Source of the DNA: Medicago truncatula
Lineage: Eukaryota; Streptophyta; Magnoliopsida; Fabales; Fabaceae
Assembly: GCF_003473485.1 (NCBI RefSeq)
Contig: NC_053045.1
Span: 52,928,494-52,992,493, forward strand
DNA: 64,000 nucleotides
Direction of reading: 5' to 3'
The position numbers and the translations under genes are program-made. The notes beneath the pieces were generated by a model, which did not search any database, was not told the origin of the DNA, and saw nothing but the letters and a program-made list of their open reading frames with translations. This document shows positions 10,380 to 22,600 of this stretch, piece after piece (positions within the stretch are counted from its first letter, which is position 1; every line of letters begins with the position of its first letter).

Positions 10380-12500
10380 GGATTGGTTATTTTATGAGAA
10401 AGGAGTGTGGCGGGAGGATACCTGTCACACGAAGGCGCGTGGCAGAGTCATGTTCATTCGCTTCGATCATCTATCTCTAATCACTTCAGCACGTGTTCTT
10501 TGTCTTTTCCTTTTTTTTCCTTCCATTTTATTGAAATTCTATTGGATCAATTTCTTTCTTTTTTTTCTTTTTTTTTGGTCAAGGGATCAATTTCTTTCTT
10601 TTTTTAAAGAAAAATAAGACAAACTAGATGATGTCGTCTAAATGGTTGTTAGTGATATTTTATGTATAAGAATTAGTTCAGATAAGTTTAGGAGATTACC
10701 ACCATTCTAATTGATTAATTATAAATATAATCTTTTATCATATTAATATAATGAGTTGATTTATTTGAAGGATAAATATAACGAGTTGATTGAAAAACAT
10801 TAAATAATTATCAAAATTTTGTTATTATTTTTATCAACTAAATTAATTTTTTAATACTTTCCTAATTTTTGAATTTTTCAAAATAATATCTGAATACTTG
10901 TTAATTTTTTATATATACAAATGTTAATAAATTAATAATTATCATAGTTTTAAAATTTTGAAGACTAACTTTCCCATTTAAAGTTATTTTCCATTAATTC
11001 ACAACATGAACAAGTTACCTATGGGACACATGCTTGACAGCATGGGCAGAGCTATGTGGGGATATAGGAAAGCCATGGCCTCCCAAAAATCTCAAAACTT
11101 TCATTTTTAATGGTATATATACATATTTTTAATCAAATAGAGGGTATATATATGTGTCTATATATATATTTGCACATCTATGTCACATGACCCTGAAATT
11201 TTGAGTGGTCTAGGCCACATATATATGTAAATTTGGGACAGATCGATATATAATATTTTAATTTTTAAAACATAAATATGCATCGTAATTGTTCTATGTT
11301 GTTTTTCATATTATATAAATACTAACCGATTTATTCATATTCGATGTCAATGAAAATATCACTTTGAATAAAAATAATCAAACAATACTTTAATCATTCA
11401 TTTTTTGTATGATTTAACGTATAATTTTTTATAATATTCATAACATAGACAAGAGATCTACTTTTAATGTATTTTTTTTTTTTGAAAGAAGACCGACTTT
11501 TAATGTATATTTTTTTTACAGAACTGACTTTTAATGTATTAAATATTAGTATATTGGTTTTTATGTGTGGGGGTCTTAATAAAATTTAGAGAGAATTAAG
11601 TAATAAATTAAAAAAAAAATCAAAACATCGTGAGGGTCATGGCACACATAAACTTCCACTTGGGTCGGTGCCTGCATATGTATGATGTCGTCTAGTGGTA
11701 AAGAGCGCACCTTTGAGGTTTGCATCCGGGGTTCTATCCCCGTTTTATACATTTTAACTACATTTCTTTCGTCAAACAACATAATAGTTTCAAAATGGTT
11801 TGTTGTCTTGTTGAGATGTTCATGTTTGAATTGATCAATCCTGAAATAAAATAAAAAAAAATCATGGTGATTGGTCAATCAAGATACTACAAAACTGGGA
11901 AATGCGTGTGGACTCCTCACAAATGCATGATATAAGCTTTACCATATTTGTTAAGAGTGTGGCAACCACGGTCTACGTACGGATAAGAACACGGGAATAA
12001 GAGATATGACCCACGTCATCGTAAGTTCCTCTTGTGCAAAGCTAATTTACAACTATATATTACTGCCTCTGACTACATTCAAACATGCCAATGCTCACGT
12101 AAGTATTAGCAAAATCCATTTTAAAATTGGAAGATGATGTCAAGTAATTGCAAACTAACTAGAATATTCAAAACAGATTCATATTTTAGATGTATATTTG
12201 TCACTGACATGTCCAAATCTGAACAAAGTGGCCTACACAGCTCCAATATTGAAGCTTGCGGATGTGTGTCATAACATAGAATAATATTTGAAGGGTGCAT
12301 CACAGATTCTTGCAGTTGCAGCAACAAGTTGCTTATCTGGTGCATCTGCAAGTAAATTCTTGCATCAACAATATGTCCGTACAAAACATTTTAAGGACCT
12401 AGTATACGATTAGGAAGTAAATTCTTGCAGCAACCATTTTCTATTTTTTAAAATTTGAAAATTATAAACATGTTTTGTTGCCTTCTTTTTAAAAATTGTT
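10380..12500. other. Spacer upstream of the bHLH47-like gene
   Basis: The first kilobase is the likely promoter side of the minus-strand bHLH gene. The rest is AT-rich with T and A homopolymers and no coding sequence. A tRNA-like piece at 11684-11745 is listed separately. The open frames at 11576-11878 and 12121-12384 (-) have no recognisable content. Confidence 0.4.
11684..11745 (+). repeat. tRNA-like SINE head or tRNA pseudogene
   Basis: An A-box-like TAGTGGTAAAGAG at about 11692-11705 is followed about 35 bp later by a B-box-like GGGGTTCTATCCCC at about 11728-11741, the layout of an internal RNA polymerase III promoter. No proper acceptor stem or cloverleaf closes around it, so a functional tRNA is unlikely and a tRNA-derived SINE remnant is the better reading. 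Confidence 0.5.
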
Positions 12501-12507
12501 TCTCAAA

Positions 12508-12805
12508 ACAATTTAAGTGCATGTTTGATTCTACTTTTGAAGGAATTAAAACTGGTTCTAGAGATATATAATTAATTTTTTGATATGTTAGGTTTTTCTA
12601 GAGTTGAATTGATTTTGTCTCCCAAATTCATTCTAATTTGAAGCTTTTGATTATAAAATTTGTTGTTTACCTTAAATTGATTTTACCTGAATGTATCCAA
12701 ATTTAAATAATTTTATCTTAAATTTACTTTTAGTCATAATCAATTTTATAAAATCAATTTATTCAAAATAAAGTTTTGTCATAACTGAACCAAACATACA
12801 TTATG
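12508..12805. mobile_element. Putative MITE with TGYATGTTTGRTTC ends
   Basis: Left end TGCATGTTTGATTC and right end (reverse complement) TGTATGTTTGGTTC are inverted copies about 290 bp apart, enclosing AT-rich non-coding sequence that is itself partly palindromic (TTGATTTTA / TAAAATCAA). No clear target duplication was identified. Confidence 0.4.
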
Positions 12806-15800
12806 TTTTGTTGTTTTAAAACTGAAAATGTAAAAAGTAAATTAACACAAAAATGTATTACATTGCATCAAATTTTTAATGAAAAAGTAAACTTTTGTTT
12901 ATAATTGAAATCGGATGGAGTACATGTTAGTGAATTAGGTTAATAATATAGGAAGAGTACGTACAGCTTCCTTAATAACACAAATAATCATCATCCCAAT
13001 CAGTAGTCTATAACTCTAAAAATAAAAGTAGTCTATAACTATATTTAAGTACTGTTATAACAAGATTAATAGAAATACACAGTCCCCTCCCGTATTAGTA
13101 GTCTATATAACTCTTTTTCAAAAAAACAAGTAGTCTATAGCTATATTTTTAAGGGTTAGGACAAGATTAATAGTGAATGAAAGTAGTGTACATAGAGAAG
13201 GTAAGGCGTGTTTATAAGCAAATTCGTTGTTTCAAATTTTTGGACCCTAAAAAACATCAAGGTTGAACACTAAATAAAGCCCATTCCTTAAACACTATCA
13301 ATTGTGCCTGTGTTAAAGATTTAACAAATTCAGTATCCAGTCAATAATGATATGCAAACTGGAGGTTTTACTTTTAATGGGTGTCTCTATTTATCATTGG
13401 TATTATATTAGATAAGATAATGGCTGAAGATGAGTTTATAAGTTAAAGACATCGTTTACTCTATAACGTATTTTTGTGGTGTTAGGAATTTGAAATGCTG
13501 CAACATTTTTGGAAAATGATATAAAAGTTTTTCAGGCTTAGCAAAAAATAAAAGTTGTCCAATTTTTTTTTTTTGAAAACAAGTGAATTTTAAGGATGTA
13601 TATTTGTGAATGAAAGTTAATTTCTTTTTAAAATGAAAATATAACTTTTTACTAGAATGACATATTCTCAATTAATTAATTACTAACATCTACCTATTTG
13701 AAGGAAAAAAATAGCATTTACCTATAATAAAAGATTTAAAGTTATTTAATACAACACTCTCAATAAATTTGATAGCATAATCAACTTGTTGTATTTGATT
13801 TTCTTTTCAACTAAGGATATTTTAAACAAACTTTTTAATACACACTTGCGACCTTCAATGGTTGGTTCATTTGTAAGTGTTGTTGTCAAGAGCACAAGTC
13901 CAGGTTACCGTTGTCGTCAAGGGCTAGTGGTTGCCCCAATCAAATGAATAACCTAGTATTTAAGAATGTGTCATGTCTACGATATCTCTACCCTTTATCC
14001 TTTTATAAAGTCTCGTTTCTTCGGTTTGGGCTCGTCCTCTTTGTTAGACCCAAACTTAATTTAAGAACAGGTACTGTACACACATTCCTTCAAAAAAAAA
14101 AAAAAGGGGTACTGTACACACATTTCAAATATAAAAATTTAATTTCTTTAAACCTCATTTCTTAATTTCATTCTATCTCTCTCTTCTTCTTTTGACAAAA
14201 AAACAAAACTCACCCTTCTTCGTTTTTTATTATATCACTCTTTACCATCTCTCCGTTTTTTTTTTTATAAATTGATTGGCTACCTTTACGATTTGGTGAC
14301 TTTGGTAACCTTAATATATTTAGTAAGTAGATAAATGATCAAAATGAATTTTTAAACTAGAGAAAATGAATAGTTTAGAGAGTCATATATGGCACGTTTG
14401 ACTTCTTAAAAATCAAAAGACTGGACTGTACAACTTTTATGTACTTTGTTTGATTTAGAAACTAATCATTAAACAAAATAGATAGCAAGGGACTAGACAA
14501 AAACAAGAATTTTTATCCCTCACTAAACGATGGAAAAACTTTTTCTTTTTCTTTTGGAGAGGACACATTATAAAAAATACCAAAATACCATTTTTGTGTT
14601 TCAACATATAAAATCAAAAGCACTCATAGACAAAGTTACAAATTTACTAAAACTCAAAGCCAACTAATATTGATCCTTCATTTTTTCTATCTTTATTATC
14701 CCTACACATATCTCAGCTGCTTCGCAGTTCGCACATGTTAAAAATGTGATAGAAAAGGAAGAAACAATAGTTTGATACGAATCCTATAATAAATAGATAA
14801 AATCGTTCAATGTCGTATTTAAGCCACAATACTCTTCACCTAACAAATTAGTCTTTTGGGTTAGACTCTTTTCATGTGATTAAATCTTAACAATTAATAT
14901 TTACATTGAGAATTAGACCATGAAAATGACTACAAGCTCATATATACTCGTAGCTGAATGATCCACCAAAGAAAAAAAGTTGTACCATTAGGTGTACAGT
15001 GCCTCCAATAGAGTGAAAGCTGGTCGTAGAACTCTTATCGAACATGGCAATGTTAGGAATTGAGGTGTACAGTGCCTTCATTCTATCCCTTTTTCTAATG
15101 TGTTATACTTTGTCTAATGTGGGGGATTCAACGTCAATAGAATCATTTTTTTACTCAGAAAACTTTACTACATTGTAAATTCATTTTTGACAGGATTGCA
15201 TTGAAAATTCCTCTAGTGTTCTACACACACATGTTTATGTTATTTTCATTATAAAAAATTAACAATCTTATTGATAAAGATAGAAAACTTCGTACTAAAT
15301 TAAACCAGATTTATACTTATATTGCTAAGTCTTTGCTAGAACCTTCAAACATGGTTGATCATGATTGTTTTTTTTCCATCTCTAGATAACTCTAGACTGG
15401 AACCATCATCTTGAGCAATGTCATTATCAGCTTACTCTTTAAATCCCATAATTGGAACCTCACTAAGGTACTTTATTCCATTATTGACCATCCTGGATCA
15501 TCAAGTAATAACTAATTATATTAATCTTGTGTGGGCTTTGATTATGATTTAAGAAGCATAATAGTTGGCTGCTTTATACTCATGCAATTGATATATGATC
15601 TTCATAAATAAAGTTGGCTTTCGAATCATAGTGTGCACAACAAATTTATAGTGGAAAGGAATATCCTAATCCTACTTTCCCCCTTCTCTACTAATTTTCA
15701 ATTTCATCAACACGTATGTTCCTTATTATTTTAGTAAGTAGGTGTTATTATTAGATTCTAAAACTTAATAATAAGAAGAATGCATAATCTTTAGAAAAAA

Positions 15801-16820
15801 GCACTAAAAATACTTTTGGAAATCCTAAAAAATGTAATAAAAATACTTTTGAAAATCCTACCGCCACATAGGATTAAAATATATATAATTTGAATTTTTT
15901 CAGTCGATATGAAGATATCACTAGTGGATGATATATAAGTACTTAAGCATTGAACAATTGTTCAAGGCCTAAACTTTGTTTTTATCAAAGTAAAATTGTT
16001 GCAAGAGTCATTTAATTTAATTCGAGTACAATTGAATATGGATAAAATAAAGAAAAGAATACAAATTCAATGGAGGCAAAATTATGCTATGTGGTTTGTT
16101 CTTTTTTATATTGTTTTTTCCTTTTCTAAGTTGGTAAATTATGTTACTTTCTGTTTTTATCGGTATTCTTTTTAACAAAATTTGTTAAAAAAACACACAT
16201 CAAATTTAATGTTGAGATAATTCACATAGACAGGTCAAATTTGTCAATTTCCTTTCTCCCATTACTTCTTGTTTAAATTTAAATTCTAAAATCTAAAAAA
16301 AAAAAAATTGAATGAAAAATATGAAAGACTTAGAACTAGAGCACTCGGTTTTTAGCAGAAATGTCTTCACTCGAGAGTAGTGGTTTGAATTTGTGAACCA
16401 AAATAGTGAATCGTTCATCTATAATGTGATGTGTGATGTTTGAGCACATGAATATCATTTATCTCTAGTTGTTGACTAAAATTTATGGTTATCACTGTTA
16501 CGAAATGTAACACATATGTACAAGAGTACAAAAAAAAAAAACTATAACTTAAAGCCAAACGGTGCTTAGAAGTACTCTCCACTTAAATGACTAATTCGGA
16601 AAAGAAACTAATTATTAAAAAAAAAGGTCGAACTTAAAAGATCGATGATGTAACTTTGCCTTCGATAAATGTAAAGGATCCATATTCATATGTACAATTT
16701 GTATCCATCAACTCTATAGATGTACAACACCACCATCGCTTGATTTTATGTTTCTAGGTTTGAATTTCGCGTTAAATCAAGGAACAATCAGATTTGGATG
16801 AAATCAGAGTTCTATCCGAT
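12806..16820. other. AT-rich spacer without genes
   Basis: About 4 kb of AT-rich sequence. The frames at 13456-13671 (-) and 13911-14165 (+) have no family features. Short local repeats occur, such as GGTGTACAGTGCCT near 14992 and 15063, and a degenerate pair containing AAAATACTTTT and AATCCTA near 15806-15860. Nothing else is supported. Confidence 0.35.
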
Positions 16821-16829
16821 TTTAAAATT

Positions 16830-17170
16830 TAACGATTATTTTATGAAATAAAGAGTTATTTATCAATATTTATATTTTATAAGACATTATTTTATAAGAA
16901 TAAACATCATTTCATTATTTTTAAGAATCATATTAAATTGTTAACATTTTCTCATAAAAAATAATAAATATTCTTTGTTATATGTAACAAAAATTCAAAA
17001 ATTATAAAATTTTATTTCGTTGACACTTTCGGTAACTAAGATCTAATTATTGTAATTGTTAATGATAGAAAACAATTCTTTTTCTTCGAAAAAACAACTC
17101 GTTTCAATATGAATTTGATGATTTGGTGTACCGATACACTCAAATTTTTGAGTGTACCATAGAATTTGTC
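16830..17170. mobile_element. Truncated MITE, relative of 58252-58658
   Basis: The right end carries the hairpin terminus TACACTCAAATTTTTGAGTG followed by TACCATAGAATTTG, and the interior (ATTTCGTTGACACTTTCGGT, AATGATAGAAAACAATT) matches the reverse complement of the complete copy at 58252-58658. The left end lacks the matching terminus, so the copy is truncated or overwritten there. Confidence 0.7.
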
Positions 17171-17233
17171 ATTATAAATTTGTGTATTTTGATCAAGTTT
17201 ATTAGCATAAAGCTTTATTATTGTAATTTTGTA

Positions 17234-17652
17234 GGCTAAATTATATTTTTGGTCCTCTAACTATTTTATTGGTATCGGATTGGTCCTCTAACTAAAAATT
17301 GATTTATTTCGGTCCTCTAAGTTTCTCACTGTTACTGCATTTAGTCCTTTATGTTAGTTTTATTCAAATAAACGTTAGGGTTTGTGTTATGTGGATCCTC
17401 TAACTTTATTTATTAGTATCATTTTGGTCATATGCCTTGATAATGTATTATGATTAAATAGTGACTGATATTATTGGTAACTGTTATGGTTCATATGTAT
17501 GTGTGACTAAATGTTTATTTGAATAAAACTAATAGAAAGGACTAAATGTAGTAAATGTGAGAAACTTAGAGGATCGAAATAAATCAATTTTTAGTTAAAG
17601 GACCAATTTGATATCAATTAAATAGTTAGAGGACCAAAAAGGTAATTAAGCC
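17234..17652 (+). mobile_element. Fold-back Mutator-like MITE, copy 1
   Basis: Termini GGCTAAATTAT...(T)GGTCCTCTAACTA and the inverted match TAGTTAGAGGACC...GTAATTAAGCC delimit 419 bp with arms well over 100 bp. Flanks AATTTTGTA and AATTTTTTA form a 9-bp target duplication with one mismatch. A second copy lies at 51117-51566 in the opposite orientation. The interior has no open reading frame. Long arms and 9-bp duplications fit non-autonomous Mutator-like elements (inference). Confidence 0.85.
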
Positions 17653-19566
17653 AATTTTTTATATTTTGATTTTATAATTAAATTAATATTTTAAATTATT
17701 GATGTATTTATAATATTATATCAAAATACGTTTTTTACATGGTTTTTTTTTTATGATTTGATGGGATAATTTATGTATTTTGATTCAAGTTTATGTGTAT
17801 GACGCTTTGTTATGGTTATTAGGTATATTTTGACATTACAATTAAGTTACTATTTTATATTATTGATGTATTCATACTATTATATTAATATATATGATAT
17901 GTATATAGTAATTTGAATTTAGACAAACTCATGCGAGTTTATGTGTCACTTCTATTTAAACAAAAGAAGTTGAGGTAAATCTCGAGTCTGACGATCTTAG
18001 TCTAATATATACCACAATAACAAGTATTGAAAATGTTATTTATATGGTGTTGGATGGTGTAGACTAATTTTCGTATAAACAAAATGAAGATCTCGCTACC
18101 AACTTAATATTCAATCAAAGAATCTTGTACACTAACGTCGTAAGAGTATTGTTTAAGAAACTCGTAAAAAATCTAAATTTTATAGATATCTTAGAGGTGG
18201 ATTAAAGACTCTAATTAAGACAGATTATTAACATTAGAAAAGAAGAAAAAAAGTACTCGTGTTAGAAACGTTTTGGAGGAGACAGTAATTAACAAAAATG
18301 GATTGGTAAGGACATGAAATAACTGAGTAGATTCCATTTCCACTTCCACGTTTTTCACTTTGGTGACCCAATCATTCAATAAGACCATCAAAAGTATGGC
18401 CCATAAAAAGAACGGTCCTGATTGATGGAATGGTGGGCCGTATCTGAGTAGGGTCATTAAGACTCACCATGGATCTTTCTTTCTGTGATGCCAGCAACTG
18501 CTCCATTTAATTTAAAAATTGAAATTTTAAAAAAAAGAACACAGAAGATGGGGAATGATCCACCTGTTTGTCAGTGACATTGTACATTGGTTTGGGCAAT
18601 AACCAGCAGCTATACCCCACCACCTGAGCCAACACCTGGAAACCGATAAGGTCTTAGACCCCACTTACGTACTATTCCATATTACCCCCCCCCATCCCAT
18701 CTTTCTTTTACTAAATCTTAATCATTGATGCAGTAAACCTCCTGATTCATGTCACACATTTAGTAGAATCAGAATGATCAAAAAGCAATGTAAATTTACA
18801 TTATTTAACACACTTCACTTCACTTACTAATAGTAGTTCTAGTACATTTTTTTTTTTTATCTATAGTATAGTCTTAGGGTAACACACTGTTTCATTCCTT
18901 TTACCGCACGAGCTTTGTTGTGGCCCAGAAAGAGAGATGGAAAAAAAGAAAAGGAAAAGCATAAATGTTGAAAACAAAAATGCCTGTTAGGTAGGAAACT
19001 CAACTCAGCTAGTCGTGTAATGGAATCAAATCAAATAGTAGTAAGTCGTTTTCTTTCTTGGATCTCTCTTCAACATAGAATTATACAAAGCAATGTAATT
19101 AAAAAGCTAGCTACGTGGTAAAAAAAATTCAAAAAGAAAAAGTGAATTGCACAAACAATGATGATAAGATATCCTGTAGTAGCAGTAGTGAACTGAAATA
19201 ATTCAAGGAACACATTTTTTTTTTTTGCCAGAGGAAAAGAACAAAAAAAGTAAAGCAGGCAGCCAAATACCCCAATTGTTAATTAAATAGTGACTCTCAT
19301 CTTCCAAACCCTAAAATACTATCTTGTTTTCTCTTCACTTCTCCTGAATCATTCATTCTCTCTTCCAAAATCTTAATCACACCAAAAAATTAATTTTGGG
19401 AATAATAATAATAATAATTAATAAACAATAAAACTCAATTTAGAATAAGATCAAACAAACCTCACGTGTGTGTTAAAATTAAACACATCATCAAATCAAA
19501 CTACTAGACAAGTAATGTAAGAAGAAGAAGAAGAAGCAGAAGATGATGATCTTGTAGGAGCTGTGA
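17653..19566. other. Spacer and 3' UTR side of the TCP14-like gene
   Basis: AT-rich sequence with no supported coding region; an open frame at 18215-18457 (-) shows no domain. The last few hundred bases, including an ATAATAATAATAATAA run near 19402, probably include the TCP14-like 3' UTR. Confidence 0.35.
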
Positions 19567-20880
19567 TTAATTATCATGTCGATCATCGTGTTCATGGCTA
19601 CCACTGCGATGATGATGTGATTGTGATCCACTTGGTTGATGGTGTTGTTGATGATGATCGGAAACCGGACGATAAGGACTAAGACCAGCAAGCATACTCA
19701 AATGTCCTTCATTCATATTCATATTCATATTGATATTCCCACCACCACCACCACCACCGGAAGAATTACCTAATTGTTGACCTGGTAACAAAGCCATAGG
19801 TTGTGGAAAATTCATAAAATGCAAACCACTAGTTGAAACTGCTCCTCTATACAAAGCAGCAGCACTATTATTCACTGACGGAAAAGTCCATATAGGATCA
19901 CCACCACTCATTATTTGGTTATTAGAATTTGCAACCATCCATATATTTGCCGGAATCTGAGTATGACTTGCTGGAATTGAACCTGCACTTGATTGCATCA
20001 GATAACTCCCCATTTGATGTTGTAATGATGATAAATCTTGCTCACTGCCACCACTGCTAGTTCTTCTTTTTCTTCCTCCCATGGATTCTTCTCCACTTGT
20101 TTCAGATAAATCTAACGTGGTTGATGAAGAAGGAGCGTTCGCGTTAGCGTTTGAGTTTGTGTTTCCATCTCGAACCTCTTGTTTAGCCTGCAACATATTT
20201 GTTAGGTTATTTGATTGGAAATTCAAAAGCATTGAAGTGTTGTTGTTGCTGTTGTTATCTGAAGGAGATAAACCAATTCCAGGAAAAAGAGTTCTTCGTT
20301 GTTGAAGTGAGAAATTCGGGTTGAAGTAAGAAGATCTTAGCTGAGATGGAACAGACATGGATGAGCCTGAGCTACGAAGTGAGATATTGAGAGATGTGAA
20401 GTTAGCAGGTATAGTTCCAGTACCAGTGGCGGCTATAACAGCTGGTTCAGCTTGTTGAAGAAGCCATTCAATGGTTTCACCATCAGATTTATGGCCAAGT
20501 TCGCGTGTAAGCTGAAAAACTCTAGCAGCACAAAGTGCCGGCATTCGGATGCGGCGGCCACGGCCTTCTACTTTGGTATGACGGTCTTTGGTGGAAGTTC
20601 TTTTCGGAGGAGGTTTTTTGTTGGCAGGGTCAGAGGTTGTTGGTGTTGATGCTGGGACTAGTTGGTTGGATCGGTTTGAATTTGATGTACTTGGTTCTGT
20701 TGGTGAGATTGCTAGGGATGGATATGGAGAAGAAGTTGAACATGATGCTGCTTCTTGGTTATCTTCTTTCTTCTCAAGAAGTTGAAATGGAAAATTTTGT
20801 CTTTGTTGTTGTTGGTGTTGGTGGTGGTGTTGATGGTGCTGGTGGTGGTGATGGTGGTGGAGATCATCTCCTCCATCCAT
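19567..20880 (-). CDS. TCP14: Class I TCP transcription factor, TCP14-like
   Basis: Single uninterrupted frame of 437 aa. The start MDGGDDLHH leads into a His/Gln-rich stretch (residues 8-27) and the conserved FPFQLL (30-35). The TCP domain spans about 93-150: a basic region with [17 protein letters not shown], the class I form lacking the four-residue class II insertion, then a helix-loop-helix with [20 protein letters not shown]. After it come the conserved [20 protein letters not shown] block, [15 protein letters not shown] and SGLHFMNF, a poly-Gly run near residue 379, and a His/Ser-rich tail. These blocks and their order match TCP14 (Arabidopsis At3g47620), which regulates cell proliferation, germination and immunity through GTGGGNCC-type sites. 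No intron is needed, as usual for TCP genes. Low-complexity His, Asn and Gly runs may vary between alleles. An overlapping upstream ORF is described separately. Confidence 0.97.
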   Translation of the reverse strand: MDGGDDLHHHHHHQHHQHHHQHQQQQRQNFPFQLLEKKEDNQEAASCSTSSPYPSLAISPTEPSTSNSNRSNQLVPASTPTTSDPANKKPPPKRTSTKDRHTKVEGRGRRIRMPALCAARVFQLTRELGHKSDGETIEWLLQQAEPAVIAATGTGTIPANFTSLNISLRSSGSSMSVPSQLRSSYFNPNFSLQQRRTLFPGIGLSPSDNNSNNNTSMLLNFQSNNLTNMLQAKQEVRDGNTNSNANANAPSSSTTLDLSETSGEESMGGRKRRTSSGGSEQDLSSLQHQMGSYLMQSSAGSIPASHTQIPANIWMVANSNNQIMSGGDPIWTFPSVNNSAAALYRGAVSTSGLHFMNFPQPMALLPGQQLGNSSGGGGGGGNINMNMNMNEGHLSMLAGLSPYRPVSDHHQQHHQPSGSQSHHHRSGSHEHDDRHDN

Positions 20881-20888
20881 GATCGCAT
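20712..20888 (-). promoter_or_regulatory. Overlapping upstream ORF at the TCP14-like start
   Basis: An AUG lies 8 nt upstream of the TCP14-like start (20888-20886 versus 20880-20878), in a different frame. It opens a 58-codon ORF ending in TAG at 20712, wholly overlapping the start of the main CDS. The upstream AUG has T at -3 and C at +4 (weak context); the main AUG has A at -3 and G at +4 (strong), so leaky scanning would favour the main frame while leaving room for translational damping. Function is inference. Confidence 0.5.
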
Positions 20889-22600
20889 GGATAGTAAAAA
20901 AAAATAAAAAAAATAAAAGTGAGTTTGATATATGAATATGAGAGAGACTTGTGTTGTTGTGTATGATAAGTGAGGTTATAGTAGTTTAATATGTATGGTG
21001 GGTCTTTGTTCTCATTTTGAGGGGGAGATATGGGTGTGTTGTTATATTTGTTACTTTGTTTAGGTAAATGAAGGAATTTGCTTTGGAATTGATGTGGTTA
21101 AGTTTAAGAGTAGAGAGAGAGAGAGAGAGATAGTGAGAGATGAGATAAGGAGGAGAAGAGCTTTAAGCAACAAAGATAATGAGTGGGAATTATATGGGTG
21201 AGCTTTAAAAAGCATGATTTTTTCCAGAAAAGAAATTGCTTTCTTGAGTTGTGGTGTTCATGAGCTTTTTCATTATAACTGATGAGTGGGATTTATTTAT
21301 TTTTTATATTTTTAATGAAGATATTTTTAGATTTTAATCATTCTGCTTGTATGGAAAGATGAAGATTTAAGCTGGAAGTAGAAAAAAATCTAATATTTTT
21401 TTTGTTTGAATTTAATTTAATTTTGTGTGATGGAAGGAAGAGAGTAGAGTAGTATTGTGTTGTTCCCTTTTGATTATGGTTGGACAGCGTCTTTGGTTCA
21501 GACTCCACGTGAGGTGCTCTTTTTATCATTCAATCCATAAAGACAATGGTGGCCAAAGTGGGACCCGATCCCAAGTCAAAAAAAAATAAAATTGAAAGAC
21601 CTGGAAAGGAAATATTATCAATTGGGTCCCATCTCATTCATGTAATCATTTCATTTTGCCTTTTCTTCTTCACCTTTGCTCTTCAACTTTGCCCCTTTGC
21701 TTTTCCTTCTTCTCTCAATACATGGACCTAATTAGAGAGCGTTTACATTTTGTTTTGCTTAGTTTATTTCACATCAACTATACATTCTTCTAATGTAATT
21801 ACAAACATCTTGGTCCCTAACCAACCATATTTATAGTACTGTATCCCTTCGAGTATCCAAAATTAGATTCCTGTTTATCACTTTAATTTACTCTCTAAGG
21901 ATGTTTCGTGGTCAATAATTATCAAATACCTATTACAAGTCATTCAAAGTTTTAATTAAATTGCATATTTGCATACATATACATATCCCATTACACGACC
22001 AAACCTCTCAATCAATTTCTCCTTTTTTTCAATTTAACAATCAAATCAACCAAATAGCATTTTTCCACTTTTAAGTAAATTTAATACCACTAAGTGTATA
22101 AGATATCAAAAGGGTTACGTTTTAAAATTTCAATTGTGGAAAATGACAAGATAATATACATATAAGGTATTTTAGAGGTACTCAAAAATAGATGCTATTG
22201 GGAGTTATCTTCTACAGACTTAGGACCACAAAGTAGCACATGGAAATGGATCTAAATCCTTGTAAAGTTTCAGAGAGAACAAGCAGTCACTATGTGTTGT
22301 TTATAAGGGAAGTCTATTTCAACATTTTTATTGGTTAGAATTCGATTGAATCCTCATGAGTTTTTTCCTTTACTTGAAGTTGAGGCTGACACTGTTCCTT
22401 TTCAGCTCATGTGAGCAAATTAAATTAACTACACAGAAACCAATTTCATTTTCTTTGCATTTAAGAAGAGGCTATCTATATAGTTTCTTATTATAGAACT
22501 TTTTTTTTTTTTTTTGAGACCCTATTCTCATAGAACTAAACTAGCTCATAATAATAACAATTAAATTGACAGTTCGATTGATATTATTTGTGACATATAT
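20889..22600. promoter_or_regulatory. Leader and promoter side of the TCP14-like gene
   Basis: Upstream region for the minus-strand TCP14-like gene. An (AG)n run at about 21113-21130 (pyrimidine-rich on the sense strand) is typical of plant leaders and core promoters. No specific binding sites are claimed. Small frames at 21338-21529 (-) and 21546-21731 (+) are treated as chance. Confidence 0.4.

Noticed and set aside
11684-11745. Functional tRNA gene
   Set aside because: Boxes are present but no acceptor stem pairing or cloverleaf could be drawn.
19491-20882. Several open frames overlapping the TCP14-like gene on both strands
   Set aside because: They are shadows of the His/Gln/Gly-rich TCP coding sequence.
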